A program made the position numbers and the translations under genes. From assembly GCA_018711085.1 (NCBI GenBank), contig DVIR01000011.1, positions 1 through 64,000 of the forward strand: 64,000 bases of DNA, given 5' to 3'. Source of the DNA: Faeciplasma gallinarum. GTDB taxonomy: Bacteria; Bacillota; Clostridia; Oscillospirales; Ruminococcaceae. Each line of letters opens with the position of its first letter. The stretch's first letter is position 1. Of the stretch, positions 61,910 through 64,000 are shown piece by piece. Under the pieces are notes generated by a model, which was not told where the DNA came from, searched no databases, and saw only the letters and a list, made by a program, of their open reading frames with translations.

Positions 61910-63022
61910 TCAAGATATTTTTTTAAGAATGTCGTAAATTTCATCCGCCGCTATGTTCTTGTCGTCAAACGCCCTCGCCATGGCGGAAAGCCTTTCGTCA
62001 TCCCCTAAAAGCTCTTTACACAACGCAGCAAGCTCGCTTTCGTCGTTCGCCGCGACCGCTGCGCCTTTTTTAACCATAAACTCAAGGTTTGTCTGCTCGC
62101 AGCCCGCAACCGCGTTGAAAAGCAGCATCGGCAGATGCTTTATCCTTGCCTCGCTTACGCTCAGACCGCCCGGCTTTGTTATGTACAAGTCCGCCGAATC
62201 CATAATCACAGGTATGTTGCTCACAAATCCCGCTATCCTTATGTTCGGCGTGCTGCGGTACTGGTAGTCGAGCAGCTTTCTTAACATCTGGTTTGTTCCG
62301 CATATCACGGTTAAAACATCGGTGGGTGATAAAACCTTGCTCAGCTCAGACGTGAGCCTGCTCATAGGACCGCATCCCATACTTCCGAACATCATCATCA
62401 CATGCTTAGAACCCTCGTCAATGCCTATCATGTGCTTTGCCTCGGGCTTGCTGTAGTTAGAATAAAAATCCCGCCTTACCGGTATGCCTGTTATGGTGTA
62501 CACCTTTTCTTTCGGTATTCCCACCGCCTCGTACGCCGGTATAAGGTCGTCGGACGGCACAAAATATGCGTCAAGACGCATCTCGCTCGTTATCGGCGTA
62601 AAGGTGTAATCGGTGGCGATGAAGCATGTTTTTACGTCAAGGTCTGTATGCGTGGCGCGAAGCTGAGTCATCATAAGCCCCGAAAAAACGTGCGGACAGA
62701 TGACGCAGTCATATCCGCCGCCGACTATGTAATCATACAGCCTGTCAGCTCCCGAAACAAGAAATTTTCTTATCGGCGAGCCGTCCTCAAACAGCTCCGG
62801 CTTGTTTTCTGCTATGTTATATCCGAAATCAAATACCTTCGGCAGATATCTGTAAAGCCTTGTGTGCCAGTTGCTTATGACGGAAGACGCCCTGTTTGAA
62901 ATAAAAGAAAGTGAATCTACGCTTGAACACTCCTCCGAATGAATTGCAAACGCTTCCTCTATCGCCCTTGATACCGAGTTGTGACCCTGACCCGTGTTGC
63001 AGGTGAGTATGATCGCTTTCAT
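61910..63022 (-). CDS. Glycosyltransferase of the MGDG synthase/UgtP type
   Basis: The 370-residue GT28-like enzyme has an N-terminal LTCNTGQGHNSVSRAIEEAF (about 4-23) acceptor-side motif of monogalactosyl/diglucosyl diacylglycerol synthases. The C-terminal donor-binding part contains ITKPGGLSVSEARIKHLPML (about 280-300). It transfers a sugar to diacylglycerol at the membrane to make glycolipid anchors. It could supply anchors for the LtaS-like enzyme at 2.3 kb, but that link is inference. No ribosome site stronger than AAAGGGG is seen on the minus strand. Confidence 0.85.
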   Translation of the reverse strand: MKAIILTCNTGQGHNSVSRAIEEAFAIHSEECSSVDSLSFISNRASSVISNWHTRLYRYLPKVFDFGYNIAENKPELFEDGSPIRKFLVSGADRLYDYIVGGGYDCVICPHVFSGLMMTQLRATHTDLDVKTCFIATDYTFTPITSEMRLDAYFVPSDDLIPAYEAVGIPKEKVYTITGIPVRRDFYSNYSKPEAKHMIGIDEGSKHVMMMFGSMGCGPMSRLTSELSKVLSPTDVLTVICGTNQMLRKLLDYQYRSTPNIRIAGFVSNIPVIMDSADLYITKPGGLSVSEARIKHLPMLLFNAVAGCEQTNLEFMVKKGAAVAANDESELAALCKELLGDDERLSAMARAFDDKNIAADEIYDILKKIS

Positions 63023-63245
63023 GTTTTTTATCCCCTTTAAATATCTGCATCTGTGCGCATAAGTGGGACAACGCCAGAATGCATTAATATTTTACTATGG
63101 TTTAATTATAACTTATAGAAAACATGTTGTCAATTAAATGCCATTGACGGGCGAAAAACTTTGAAAATTCCCTTGACGCGCAACCGCGACGGATATAAAA
63201 TCATAATGACTTTCTTGATATATAATAACTTTATTTCTTTTTGGG

Positions 63246-63274
63246 TTGATTTATAGTTTGGCGTATTATATAAT
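63246..63274 (+). promoter_or_regulatory. Promoter of the GH43 lipoprotein gene
   Basis: TTGATT (63246-63251) and TATAAT (63269-63274) with 17 bp spacing. The 63023-63245 region upstream is AT-rich with no other clear signal. Confidence 0.75.
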
Positions 63275-63311
63275 AATGCTAATGTATCGTTGAAAGGAAT
63301 GATATTAATTT

Positions 63312-64000
63312 ATGAAGAAGAGGATTGTTACTATGATTGCATGTGCAGCAACGCTCTTCAGCAGCTTGAGCGGCTGTGGAGCTACAAAGACAGATTTTAC
63401 TATAGCAAAGGACCTTATTCCGAGTACTGATTTGGGATATACCGTCGGCGATACTCTCACCGAAACAAATAAGCCTATAGGAGATCACAACCCCATTGCT
63501 TCCAACGTGTTCTTTGCCGACCCTACGGCTGTTGAGTATGAGGGAAGACTTTATGTATACGGAACCTGTGACCAGCAGGAATATGACGCTAAGGGCGGAT
63601 TCGGAGCAAACAGCTACGGCAGCATAAACACCCTTGCAGTCTATTCCACCGCTGATATGGTAAACTGGACTTATCACGGCACAATACCCGTAACGGAAAT
63701 AGCTACATGGGCAGGATGCTCATGGGCTCCCTCCATTGTAAAGAAGGAAGGCGCTTTCGGAAAGACCGAGTTTTATCTTTACTTTGCAAACAGCGCCGTA
63801 AATATCGGCGTGCTCAAGTCCGATTCGCCCCTGGGCCCGTGGGAAGATCCTATCGGCGGCCCGCTCATAGACAACAGCATGAGCCAGCTTTCCGATGACC
63901 CCGTGTTCTGGTGCTTCGACCCCGGCGTGGTTGTTGACGAAAACGGCGTGGGATGGATAGCTTTCGGCGGCGGAGATCCTCATTCCGATGATCCCGATGA
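63312..64000 (+). CDS. GH43 family glycoside hydrolase lipoprotein, cut by the window end
   Basis: Only the first 229 or so codons are present. A signal peptide with lipobox SLSGC (Cys about 21) shows membrane anchoring outside the cell. The GH43 five-blade propeller begins with VFFADPTAVEYEGRLYVYG, where the Asp of ADP is the catalytic base. Further blades are visible in SWAPSIVKKEG and FDPGVVVDENGVGWIAFG. Likely alpha-L-arabinofuranosidase or beta-xylosidase activity on plant xylan. ATG 63312 follows GAAAGGA. Confidence 0.88.
   Translation, partial: MKKRIVTMIACAATLFSSLSGCGATKTDFTIAKDLIPSTDLGYTVGDTLTETNKPIGDHNPIASNVFFADPTAVEYEGRLYVYGTCDQQEYDAKGGFGANSYGSINTLAVYSTADMVNWTYHGTIPVTEIATWAGCSWAPSIVKKEGAFGKTEFYLYFANSAVNIGVLKSDSPLGPWEDPIGGPLIDNSMSQLSDDPVFWCFDPGVVVDENGVGWIAFGGGDPHSDDPD

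Overview
The window looks like a chromosome segment of a spore-forming, sugar-degrading Clostridia bacterium, most plausibly an anaerobic gut member of the Oscillospirales/Ruminococcaceae. Evidence: sporulation-type genes (spoVT, spoVAC), many lipoproteins of the Gram-positive type, a heterodimeric ABC exporter, plant- and host-glycan hydrolases (GH39, GH2, GH43, MalQ, GalM), and host codon usage rich in ATA, GAC and AAG. Species cannot be named from the sequence alone.

Layout. 1-6 kb: galM, a YitT-type membrane protein, an LtaS-like sulfatase and citrate synthase. 6-15.5 kb: a lipoprotein/response regulator/histidine kinase operon, then housekeeping genes (DUF1385, prmC, recA, recX, rimO, pgsA). 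15.5-27.9 kb: spoVT, a signal-peptidase-like protein without catalytic residues, tRNA-Thr, membrane proteins, an rRNA/tRNA methyltransferase, greA-lysS (lysS carries an extra tRNA-binding domain), GH39 and an isolated spoVAC. 27.9-28.7 kb: a five-tRNA operon (Val, Asp, Phe, Gly, Cys) whose Val-Asp spacer is packed with hairpins that covary between copies. 28.9-34 kb: a DUF1287 protein, an unknown membrane protein and an ABC exporter pair. 34.2-37.6 kb: a TetR-controlled redox operon (Fe-alcohol dehydrogenase, flavodoxin, tetR, flavodoxin lipoprotein) behind two identical palindromic operators. 37.7-51 kb: argS, a parvulin-type foldase, a beta-lactamase-fold lipoprotein, malQ, a HAD phosphatase, recG, a UvrD-type helicase and a GH2 glycosidase.

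51-61.7 kb is the accessory region. A second flavodoxin neighbourhood (lysR, merR, flavodoxin, C39-like peptidase, flavodoxin lipoprotein) has been broken twice by two unrelated type II restriction-modification islands. Island A (about 53.6-56.46 kb) carries a relaxase remnant, an XRE regulator, a C5 methyltransferase and an endonuclease. It separates a merR-coupled start codon from the C-terminal two thirds of a flavodoxin. Island B (about 58.46-61.6 kb) carries an HTH-C5 methyltransferase fusion with a clear operator, an endonuclease, a small unknown protein and a Vsr nuclease. It replaces the C-terminus of the other flavodoxin and ends near tRNA-Ala. Both islands are visibly AT-richer, with ATT/GAT/AAT-type codons. 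The window closes with a UgtP/MGDG-synthase-like glycosyltransferase and the start of a GH43 lipoprotein.

Two frameshifts are visible: a poly-A slip at the start of the flavodoxin lipoprotein at 36.83 kb, and one in the lysR gene at 52.3 kb. No CRISPR array, rRNA gene, IS transposase or intact integrase was seen.
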